Assembly (NCBI GenBank): GCA_002170285.1
Contig: NHFB01000015.1
Span: 36,606 to 41,730, forward strand
DNA length: 5,125 nucleotides
Source: Betaproteobacteria bacterium TMED100
Lineage (GTDB): Bacteria > Pseudomonadota > Gammaproteobacteria > Burkholderiales > Burkholderiaceae_A
Direction: 5' to 3'
The position numbers were made by a program, and so were the translations under genes. The notes beneath the pieces were generated by a model that saw only the letters and a list, made by a program, of their open reading frames with translations, did no database searches and was not told the DNA's origin. Shown here in pieces: positions 1 through 5,125 of this stretch (positions within the stretch are counted from its first letter, which is position 1; every line of letters starts with the position of its first letter).

Positions 1-837
1 TTAGGAGAAGAAGTCAAAGACTTCAACCTAGGAGATAGAGTAGCAGTCGGGTGTTTTGTTAATTCTTGTCGAAATTGTAATTCCTGTAATAACGATTTTG
101 AGCAGTACTGTACGGAAGGTCTAATAAAAACATACAATGACCTTATTTCGGACCCCGGTGGTCATACATTTGGAGGTTATTCAAAATCCATTGTAGTTGA
201 TGAGCATTTTGTTTTTTCTATTCCTAAAAATTTGAATTCAGCTGGGGCAGCTCCTCTTTTATGTGCTGGTATAACAACATATTCTCCTTTAAACCATTGG
301 CAAGTCAGTGAAGGAATGAGTGTTGGAGTTATTGGGCTTGGTGGATTGGGACATATGGCTGTGAAGTTTTCAAGTGCTTTAAAAGCTAAAACGGTTGTAT
401 TTACAACTACTGAAAAAAAATCTGAAGATGCACTCAGACTTGGTGCAGATCAAGTTGTTCTCTCAATAGATGAAGAACAAATGAAAAAGGAAACGGGAAG
501 ATTTGATTTTATTCTAGATACTGTTCCAGTTGCTCATGATGTATCTCGCTATATGCCTTTATTAAAAGTTGATGGAACATTATGTATAGTTGGTTCAATT
601 GGTTTGACAGGAAACCTGAATACGAGACCATTGATTTTTGGCAGAAGAAGAATAACAGGTTCCTTGGTGGGTGGTGCGGCGGAAACGCAAAAAATGTTAA
701 ATTTTTGCGGTGAAAAAAACATTACATCTGATGTTGAAATTATTCAAATTGAAAACATAAATGATGCTTATGTTCGAATGAGAGAAAATGACGTTAAATA
801 TAGATTTGTGATTGATATGAGAAAATTTGAAAACTAA
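1..837 (+). CDS. Zinc-dependent NAD(P)-linked alcohol dehydrogenase, YahK/cinnamyl-alcohol type (5' partial)
   Basis: This is the last 278 residues of a medium-chain dehydrogenase/reductase that interconverts alcohols and aldehydes with NAD(P)H, probably in the cytoplasm. The reading frame is open from base 1, so the gene begins outside the window. The family is about 350 residues, so roughly 70 are missing, including the usual first catalytic zinc Cys and the GHE motif. Visible residues (window numbering) include the structural zinc cysteines C23, C26, C29 and C37, the GHTFGGYS stretch near 56-63, and APLLCAGITTYSPL near 81-94, whose Cys is the third catalytic zinc ligand. The Rossmann motif GLGGLG follows near 112-117, with VFTTTEKK after it, where this family tends to prefer NADP. 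The end, DVKYRFVIDMR, is the typical family C-terminus. It closely resembles E. coli YahK from memory. The physiological substrate cannot be told. It converges on tcdA. Confidence 0.93.
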   Translation, partial: LGEEVKDFNLGDRVAVGCFVNSCRNCNSCNNDFEQYCTEGLIKTYNDLISDPGGHTFGGYSKSIVVDEHFVFSIPKNLNSAGAAPLLCAGITTYSPLNHWQVSEGMSVGVIGLGGLGHMAVKFSSALKAKTVVFTTTEKKSEDALRLGADQVVLSIDEEQMKKETGRFDFILDTVPVAHDVSRYMPLLKVDGTLCIVGSIGLTGNLNTRPLIFGRRRITGSLVGGAAETQKMLNFCGEKNITSDVEIIQIENINDAYVRMRENDVKYRFVIDMRKFEN

Positions 838-851
838 GAACTTATCGTTTT
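830..851. terminator. Imperfect palindrome across the convergent stop codons, possible weak bidirectional terminator
   Basis: The arms AAAAC-TAA (830-837) and TTA-(TC)-GTTTT (842-851) can pair around a GAAC loop, with a 2-base bulge. The stop codons of both converging genes lie inside the arms. T-rich bases follow on the tcdA side. The stem is short and almost all A-T, so it is far from a classical strong terminator. It is listed because no other room for one exists between the two genes. Confidence 0.2.
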
Positions 852-1576
852 AATAATTGATTGATTGCAACATAGGATGCTTTCATTCCAAAAGCCGCTG
901 TGATAGTTACAATTGACCCGTATCCATTACAACCTAATTTTGCAGAGGCTTTTGTCTTTGGCTTGATTGGTGTTTGGCACGATGATAAAACTGAAATTTC
1001 CATTTTCCCAACCCTTGGAAAATCATACTCCCTTCGTAGTTTATACCGCAATTTGGATAGGAGTGGATCATTCACGGTTTGAGAAAGATCTGTATGTACT
1101 ATTTTGAATGGATCTGTTTTGCCACCGGACCCACCACAGATCAGAATTTTTTTCTTTCGTTCTTTTCTTTTAAAACTGTTTATTAAACTCAGTTTTGCCC
1201 TGATGTCATCACAAGCATCAATCCAAAAATCAGTATATTGATAATTTAATAATTTAAAACTATTTTCTTGAGAAAAAAAAACCTCGTGAGGTGTAATATT
1301 TACATTAGGATTAATTTGCAATAACCGATTAGAAAGAGCTTCGATTTTTGAAAATCCCAGGGAATTGGTTGTTGCCTGGACTTGTCGGTTGATATTTGAT
1401 TCAGAAACATGGTCATAGTCAATCAGAACTAATTTTTTTATGCCACTTCTAGTTAGTGCCTCTGCTATCCATGAACCAACACCTCCCAGACCAATTATTC
1501 CAATTCTGTAATTGCACAGTTTTTCATAAGCCTGCTTTTCAAATAATCTACTGGTTGATACAAAAAAACGCTCCAT
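842..1576 (-). CDS. tcdA: tRNA threonylcarbamoyladenosine dehydratase TcdA (E1-like)
   Basis: TcdA (CsdL/YgdL) uses ATP to convert t6A at position 37 of ANN-decoding tRNAs into its cyclic form ct6A, which supports decoding. The 244 residues follow the ThiF/MoeB/HesA fold. N-terminal SRLF (9-12) aligns with the TARLYG region of E. coli TcdA. The nucleotide-binding GLGGVGSW spans 29-36, IDYD 52-55 carries the ATP-ribose acid, and NINRQ 61-65 supplies the adenylation Asn and Arg. K77, D120 of DACDD and the GGSGGKTDP loop (148-156) follow, and DPLLSKLR and CNGYGS (216-221) mark the TcdA subfamily rather than MoeB or ThiF. It is slightly shorter than the E. coli protein (about 268), mainly before CNGYGS. 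A lysine/arginine-rich patch at 136-143 might help bind tRNA (inference). The ATG lies 4 bp after the qorA stop without a clear ribosome binding site, so translational coupling to qorA is likely. Confidence 0.93.
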   Translation of the reverse strand: MERFFVSTSRLFEKQAYEKLCNYRIGIIGLGGVGSWIAEALTRSGIKKLVLIDYDHVSESNINRQVQATTNSLGFSKIEALSNRLLQINPNVNITPHEVFFSQENSFKLLNYQYTDFWIDACDDIRAKLSLINSFKRKERKKKILICGGSGGKTDPFKIVHTDLSQTVNDPLLSKLRYKLRREYDFPRVGKMEISVLSSCQTPIKPKTKASAKLGCNGYGSIVTITAAFGMKASYVAINQLLKR

Positions 1577-1580
1577 AATT

Positions 1581-2552
1581 TTAGGGTATCAGAATTGTTG
1601 AACCTACTGTTTTCCTTGACTCTAAAAGTTGATGTACTCTGACTACTTCATTAAGGGGATACTTTTGAAAAACTGGAATTTGAATTTTTTTATCTTTTAC
1701 TAAAGATATTAACTCCTGGGCTGTAACTGTCAATTCATCAGCATCTGCAGTGTATTGCCAAAGGGTTGGTCTGGTTATGAATAGGTGGCCATTTAAAAGA
1801 CCCAAATCGAAAGAGGGCAACTTGCCTGATGCATTGCCGAAGGAAACCATCAAACCGTATTTTTTTAAACATCTTAATGATTGGTAGAATGTTTTCTGGC
1901 CAATAGAATCGAACACAATATCTACCCCTTTTCCAGATGAAATTTCCAGAGTTCTCTCAACAAAATCCTCACGGGCATAGTTGATGACGAAATCAGCCCC
2001 ATATTTTTTTGCAAGTTTTACTTTTTCTTCAGAACTGACCGTACCAATTATTTTTGCACCCAAAAGCTTTGCCCATTGCATGGCGATTAAACCTGTTCCA
2101 CCTGCTGCTGCATGAAAGAGCACGGAATGAAATTTTTGTAGATTGGAAGTTCGTTTAAAAAGGTAATGAACTGTCATTCCTTTTAAGAGCATTGACGCAG
2201 CAGTTTCAAAATTAATTTCTTTGGGAATTTTTATTAAAATTTCTGCCGGGACATTTCTGGATGTGCAATAGCTACCTGGGGTTGGTGATACATACGCAAC
2301 TCGATCTCCTTCTTTAAAACCTTTTGCACCTTGTCCGACAGCCTCAACCACGCCAGAGGCTTCATGCCCAATTTTACCTGGTAGGCTGGCTAAAGGATAG
2401 ATTCCATTCCTGTAGTAAATGTCAATAAAATTTACTCCAATTGCTTTATGTCTAACAAGAACCTCCCCTTCACTTGGCGATTGAATTGGTGATTTAATTA
2501 TACTCATTACCTCAGGAGGCCCGTTCTTAGTGATTTCTACAGAATATTCCAA
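1581..2552 (-). CDS. qorA: NADPH:quinone oxidoreductase, zinc-free zeta-crystallin type
   Basis: This 323-residue cytoplasmic MDR enzyme is expected to reduce quinones or other reactive carbonyl electrophiles with NADPH. It is close in length and pattern to E. coli QorA (327). Motifs in order are NFIDIYYRNGIYP (41-53), GHEASG (62-67), EGDRV (81-85), the cofactor-binding AAAGGTG (148-154), QWAKLLGAKIIGTV (159-172), FDSIG (214-218), LMVSFGNASG (234-243) and TRPTL (260-264), ending GSTILIP. It has only two cysteines (C96, C228) and lacks the zinc-binding cluster of true alcohol dehydrogenases. The start is TTG at 2552-2550. An in-frame TAG lies just upstream (2567-2565), a purine-rich ribosome binding site sits at the right distance, and residues 2-15 already align with QorA, so the internal Met16 is too late. 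It is the first gene of a leftward unit with tcdA, 4 bp apart. The natural substrate is uncertain. Confidence 0.92.
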   Translation of the reverse strand: MEYSVEITKNGPPEVMSIIKSPIQSPSEGEVLVRHKAIGVNFIDIYYRNGIYPLASLPGKIGHEASGVVEAVGQGAKGFKEGDRVAYVSPTPGSYCTSRNVPAEILIKIPKEINFETAASMLLKGMTVHYLFKRTSNLQKFHSVLFHAAAGGTGLIAMQWAKLLGAKIIGTVSSEEKVKLAKKYGADFVINYAREDFVERTLEISSGKGVDIVFDSIGQKTFYQSLRCLKKYGLMVSFGNASGKLPSFDLGLLNGHLFITRPTLWQYTADADELTVTAQELISLVKDKKIQIPVFQKYPLNEVVRVHQLLESRKTVGSTILIP

Positions 2553-2673
2553 TTTTTTCCCTTTCTAAATACATAATATTAAAATTTTACTACTGTTATA
2601 GTTTGTTTATTAATTTATGTTTTCTGTAACATTTTATTCAGTATCTCTCTTTTAAATGGTGTGAATATACAAT
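2553..2673. promoter_or_regulatory. Divergent intergenic region with promoters for qorA-tcdA and yebC-purD-ubi
   Basis: This very AT-rich 121 bp gap separates two genes that point away from each other, so both transcription units should start here. Leftward, a fair -10 candidate is TATAAC on the minus strand (2600-2595), five of six matches to TATAAT, but no convincing -35 accompanies it. A second, TATTAT, lies nearer qorA. Rightward, TTGTTT (2603-2608) and TAACAT (2627-2632) are 18 bp apart and only weakly match consensus. TAAAATTTTA at 2580-2589 is a perfect palindrome but may be a chance product of AT richness. No riboswitch or small gene was recognised. Location of the promoters is supported by gene layout; the exact boxes are tentative. 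Confidence 0.5.
2559..2564 (-). promoter_or_regulatory. Ribosome binding site supporting the TTG start of qorA
   Basis: On the minus strand the sequence reads AAAGGG, then six A residues, then TTG. This purine-rich Shine-Dalgarno-like stretch is properly spaced. Together with the in-frame stop at 2567-2565, it identifies the TTG as the initiation codon. Confidence 0.65.
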
Positions 2674-3402
2674 ATGGCAGGACACTCGAAGTGGGCTAAC
2701 ATTCAACATAGAAAAAACCGGCAAGATGAACGAAGAGGCCGAACTTTTGGCAGGCTGATTAAAGAAATTACGGTCGCGGCAAGAATGGGAGGTGGGGACG
2801 CATCCTCTAATCCTAGGTTGCGGCTGGCAATGGATAAAGCTAAAGAAGCAAATTTGCCAAAAGATAAGGTTAACGACGCTATAAAGAGGGGCACTGGTCA
2901 ACTTGATGGTGTCAATTATGAAGAAGTTCGCTACGAAGGATATGGGCCTGGCGGGGTGGCATTGATAATAGATTGTGTAACTGATAACAAAACTAGAACA
3001 GTTTCTGATGTGAGGCATGCCTTGTCAAAAAATGGAGGGAATCTCGGAACAGATGGTTCAGTTTCATTCCTTTTCAGGCATTGTAGCCAATTCATTTTTG
3101 AGCCCGGTGTTGATGAGGAAACTCTGCTTGAGTTGATGTTAGAGGCAGGAGCTGAGGATGTAAACGTTGATAAGGATGGTGTGATTGAAGTACTAGGCGA
3201 ACCCAAAAATTTCTCAAGCATAAAACAATCTTTAGTTTCAAATCACCTAAAACCAATTTTTGGTGAGGTAACAATGAGAGCACTATCAGAAATTAAAGTT
3301 TCAGGTTCAATTGGAACTCAGGTTCAAAAATTACTTGACGCAATTGAGGCAATCGATGATGTTCAAAATATTTACTCCAACTCTGTAATAAACTCGGATT
3401 AG
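2674..3402 (+). CDS. yebC: YebC/TACO1-family protein (annotated as transcriptional regulator; likely translation factor)
   Basis: The 242 residues match the full length of the family (about 240-250). The N-terminus [14 protein letters not shown] is the family signature and fixes the ATG start. [12 protein letters not shown] (31-42), [12 protein letters not shown] (46-57), [15 protein letters not shown] (87-101), [22 protein letters not shown] (104-125), LEAGAEDV (156-163) and DDVQNIYSN (228-236) follow in family order. The family was long called a probable transcriptional regulator; its human member TACO1 activates mitochondrial COX1 translation, and recent work links bacterial members to ribosomes stalled at proline stretches. 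Sequence alone cannot choose between these roles. [10 protein letters not shown] and [10 protein letters not shown] look betaproteobacterial. The ribosome binding site is poor (GGTGTG at 2658-2663). It leads a rightward unit, with purD 5 bp downstream. The first third appears more GC-rich than the neighbouring genes, perhaps from strong conservation. Confidence 0.96.
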   Translation: MAGHSKWANIQHRKNRQDERRGRTFGRLIKEITVAARMGGGDASSNPRLRLAMDKAKEANLPKDKVNDAIKRGTGQLDGVNYEEVRYEGYGPGGVALIIDCVTDNKTRTVSDVRHALSKNGGNLGTDGSVSFLFRHCSQFIFEPGVDEETLLELMLEAGAEDVNVDKDGVIEVLGEPKNFSSIKQSLVSNHLKPIFGEVTMRALSEIKVSGSIGTQVQKLLDAIEAIDDVQNIYSNSVINSD

Positions 3403-3407
3403 ATGCG

Positions 3408-4700
3408 ATGAAAGTTTTAGTTATTGGAGGTGGGGGAAGAGAGCACGCTATAGCTTGGAGGATTGCAAAATCAACAAAAGTCACAAATATTTTTATTGCA
3501 CCTGGAAACGCAGGAACAATTAATCACGGAAAAATTCTAAATGTTGATCTCGGAGAAAACTACAACATCAAAGGGCTGAGTAAATTTGCTAAGGATGAGA
3601 ATATTGACTTAACAATTGTTGGCCCTGAAAAATTTTTAGTTGAGGGAATTGTAGACTTTTTTGAATCGACTGGTTTAAGTATTATTGGCCCAACAAAATT
3701 AGCAGCAAGACTCGAGGGTTCTAAAAACTTTTCCAAGTCTTTCATGTTAAGAAATTCAATCCCAACATCTAGCTTTAGAAGTTTTTCAAGTGCCGTTCAA
3801 GCAAAACAGTATATTAAAAATCACAAATTTCCACTGGTCATCAAAGCTGATGGTCTTGCGTCTGGTAAGGGAGTAACTATTGTGCATTCTTTAGCTGATG
3901 GAAATTTAGCAATTGAAGATTATCTCGAAAAAAAAAGATTTGGTTCATCAAGCACTTCCATAGTAATTGAAGAATTTGTAGCGGGAAGGGAAGTAAGTTT
4001 TATTGCATTAACTGACGGTAAAACAATTTTTCCATTTCCCACATGTCAGGATCACAAAAGATTACTGGATAATGATCAAGGTCCAAATACTGGAGGAATG
4101 GGAGCATATTCACCTGTAGCTTTTGTTGACCACAATTTATACGACAGGATTATCAAGGAAGTTATCAGGCCAACTATTGATGGGATGAAAAAAGAAGGTT
4201 CACCTTATGCCGGTTTCTTGTATGCCGGTCTGATGATTTCGTCCAATGATGAGATCACTGTTTTGGAATATAACTGTCGTTTAGGTGATCCTGAGGCGCA
4301 AATCTTAATGATGAAAATGAATGGAGATTTTTTTGAACTTTTGAATCTAGCATCGAACAAAAGTTTAGATAAATTTAACGGTCATGAAAATTTTTGGGAT
4401 TCCCGAGCTTCATTAGGGGTTGTAGTTGCATCTGGAGGTTATCCTGAAAACCCTAAATTAGGGGAAAAAATTGAAATCTCATCTGACATGGATATAAATG
4501 ATGATCAATTGCAACTATTTCATGCAGGAACAGATTTGAAAGATGGAGTGTTGAAAACTTCTGGAGGTAGAGTTTTATGCTTTACAGTTTTAGAACCCAA
4601 CCTTTTTAAGGCTCGGGAAAAAGTTTATTCAGGGCTAATAAAAGTTCATTTTGAAAGAATGCAATATCGTCAAGACATAGGTGAAAACAAAGAAAATTAA
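3408..4700 (+). CDS. purD: Phosphoribosylamine-glycine ligase (GAR synthetase) PurD
   Basis: PurD joins glycine to 5-phosphoribosylamine with ATP, giving glycinamide ribonucleotide, the second step of de novo purine synthesis in the cytoplasm. The 430 residues are a complete, monofunctional ATP-grasp enzyme. The N domain begins MKVLVIGGGGREHA (1-14) with APGNAGT (31-37) and LTIVGPE (68-74). LEGSK (102-106) and KADGLASGKGV (146-156) belong to the ATP-grasp nucleotide-binding part, followed by IEEF (187-190), CQDHKR (213-218), GPNTGGMGAYSP (225-236), GFLYAGLM (269-276) and the metal-binding E287/N289 in EYNCRLGDPEA (287-297). The C domain shows ASLGVVVASGGYP, FHAGT and GGRVLCFT, and ends at QDIG plus a short tail. 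The Leu in CRLGDPE is more often Phe, a mild change. It lies 5 bp after yebC, with a weak GGA ribosome binding site inside the end of yebC, and 1 bp before the ubi-type gene. Confidence 0.97.
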   Translation: MKVLVIGGGGREHAIAWRIAKSTKVTNIFIAPGNAGTINHGKILNVDLGENYNIKGLSKFAKDENIDLTIVGPEKFLVEGIVDFFESTGLSIIGPTKLAARLEGSKNFSKSFMLRNSIPTSSFRSFSSAVQAKQYIKNHKFPLVIKADGLASGKGVTIVHSLADGNLAIEDYLEKKRFGSSSTSIVIEEFVAGREVSFIALTDGKTIFPFPTCQDHKRLLDNDQGPNTGGMGAYSPVAFVDHNLYDRIIKEVIRPTIDGMKKEGSPYAGFLYAGLMISSNDEITVLEYNCRLGDPEAQILMMKMNGDFFELLNLASNKSLDKFNGHENFWDSRASLGVVVASGGYPENPKLGEKIEISSDMDINDDQLQLFHAGTDLKDGVLKTSGGRVLCFTVLEPNLFKAREKVYSGLIKVHFERMQYRQDIGENKEN

Positions 4701-4701
4701 A

Positions 4702-5125
4702 ATGGAAGAATTTGATTTAGTGATAATTGGACGTGGGATAATTGGAAATCTTACTGCTCTTACAGCTAGCAAGGCAAATTTGAAAGTCTTGCTTGTTGGA
4801 CCAGAAGAGAAACCCATAACAAACAAAGAATTTGGCACACGATCTTATGCGTTGTCGCCATCTTCTGTTGATTTTATAAGCAAAATTACTGAAAAAGATA
4901 AAAGTGAATTAAAACATCAAAAAATATTTTCTATGCAAATCTTTAACGAGAGAGCAAAGGTAACATTAGAAGCGACAGAGGTTAAACAAAATTACTTGGC
5001 ACAGATAGTTAATCACAACACTTTGGTTGAACACCTTTCAATTCCGAAGGCTAGTCAGACAATAACATGTTTAAAAGACAAACCCCAATCTCTAGGTTAC
5101 GTTCAAACTTCTGATGGTGAAAGAG
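4702..5125 (+). CDS. FAD-dependent monooxygenase of the UbiH/UbiF/Coq6 family (3' partial)
   Basis: The frame is open from ATG 4702 to the window edge, giving the first 141 residues of a protein that is normally about 380-400. Members hydroxylate the aromatic ring of ubiquinone precursors at the inner membrane, using FAD and oxygen. The N-terminus FDLVIIGRGIIGNLTAL (4-20) is the dinucleotide-binding fold, with GxGxxG at G10, G12 and G15. TRSYALSPSSVDF (46-58) matches the R-x-x-A-L-S-x-x-S signature of this family, and LAQIVNHNTLVEHL (99-112) matches the IV-x-x-x-x-L-x-x-x-L stretch near 100. The usual acidic residue at the end of the second strand is replaced by Gly-Pro in LLVGPE. The GD motif and the rest lie outside the window, so the hydroxylation position (UbiH, UbiF, UbiI, UbiL or UbiM type) cannot be assigned. 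One base separates it from the purD stop, so cotranscription and translational coupling are likely. Confidence 0.85.
   Translation, partial: MEEFDLVIIGRGIIGNLTALTASKANLKVLLVGPEEKPITNKEFGTRSYALSPSSVDFISKITEKDKSELKHQKIFSMQIFNERAKVTLEATEVKQNYLAQIVNHNTLVEHLSIPKASQTITCLKDKPQSLGYVQTSDGER

Noticed and set aside
232..837. Alcohol dehydrogenase starting at the TTG at 232
   Set aside because: That codon is an internal Leu. The same frame is open to base 1 and carries the structural zinc cysteines, so the gene is truncated by the window edge.
900..1082. Plus-strand 60-codon frame inside tcdA
   Set aside because: It is antisense to a complete TcdA with intact motifs and shows no ribosome binding site or family resemblance.
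2580..2589. TAAAATTTTA palindrome as a regulator binding site
   Set aside because: Short perfect palindromes made only of A and T are expected by chance in such AT-rich spacer DNA, and no known operator was recognised.
2638..3018. Open minus-strand frame of 126 codons overlapping the start of yebC
   Set aside because: It lies antisense to the well-conserved yebC, has no recognisable motif, and its content is what the complement of that gene would give by chance.
2931..3283. Further minus-strand open frames within yebC, and similar ones in purD (3560-3745) and over the purD/ubi junction (4635-4838)
   Set aside because: All are shadows of strong coding sequence on the plus strand. The one at 4635-4838 covers the start of the real Ubi-type gene.
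3403..3411. ATG at 3403 as an earlier purD start
   Set aside because: It is in a different frame and reaches TGA after two codons. ATG at 3408 gives the canonical MKVLVIG start.
1..5125. Hidden novel system (defence, mobile element, array or unusual repeat)
   Set aside because: Nearly all bases are explained by six recognisable metabolic or housekeeping genes, and I saw no long direct or inverted repeats, tRNA-like folds or unknown open frames.

Overview
This is an AT-rich, gene-dense bacterial window with five protein-coding genes and one partial gene at each edge counted among them as follows: a 5'-truncated alcohol dehydrogenase, tcdA, qorA, yebC, purD and a 3'-truncated ubiquinone-type monooxygenase (six coding regions in all). 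Only one non-coding gap exceeds a few bases, the 121 bp between qorA and yebC. The protein sequences point to a proteobacterium. From memory, YebC reads most like betaproteobacterial versions (start [14 protein letters not shown], then [12 protein letters not shown] and [13 protein letters not shown]), and yebC followed by purD is a familiar betaproteobacterial order. The low GC and very tight spacing would suit a streamlined, free-living aquatic lineage. That placement is inference, and no search was run.

Layout: positions 1-837 (+) hold the C-terminal 278 residues of a zinc-dependent, YahK-like alcohol dehydrogenase. It converges, with a 4 bp gap, on a leftward two-gene unit. In that unit qorA (2552-1581, TTG start) is transcribed first and tcdA (1576-842) follows after 4 bp. 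The 121 bp gap at 2553-2673 must carry promoters for both this leftward unit and the rightward unit. The rightward unit is yebC (2674-3402), purD (3408-4700, 5 bp later) and an FAD-dependent UbiH/UbiF/Coq6-family monooxygenase (from 4702, 1 bp later), which runs off the right edge.

The genes are mostly housekeeping. YebC belongs to a translation/gene-expression family, PurD makes glycinamide ribonucleotide for purine synthesis, the Ubi-type protein probably hydroxylates a ubiquinone precursor, and TcdA finishes the ct6A modification of tRNA. QorA and the alcohol dehydrogenase are NAD(P)H-linked oxidoreductases of the medium-chain dehydrogenase/reductase superfamily. The spacing implies cotranscription, not one shared pathway.

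I found no RNA gene, mobile element, CRISPR array, phage gene or defence system, and nothing that looks like a previously undescribed system. The findings below are modest.
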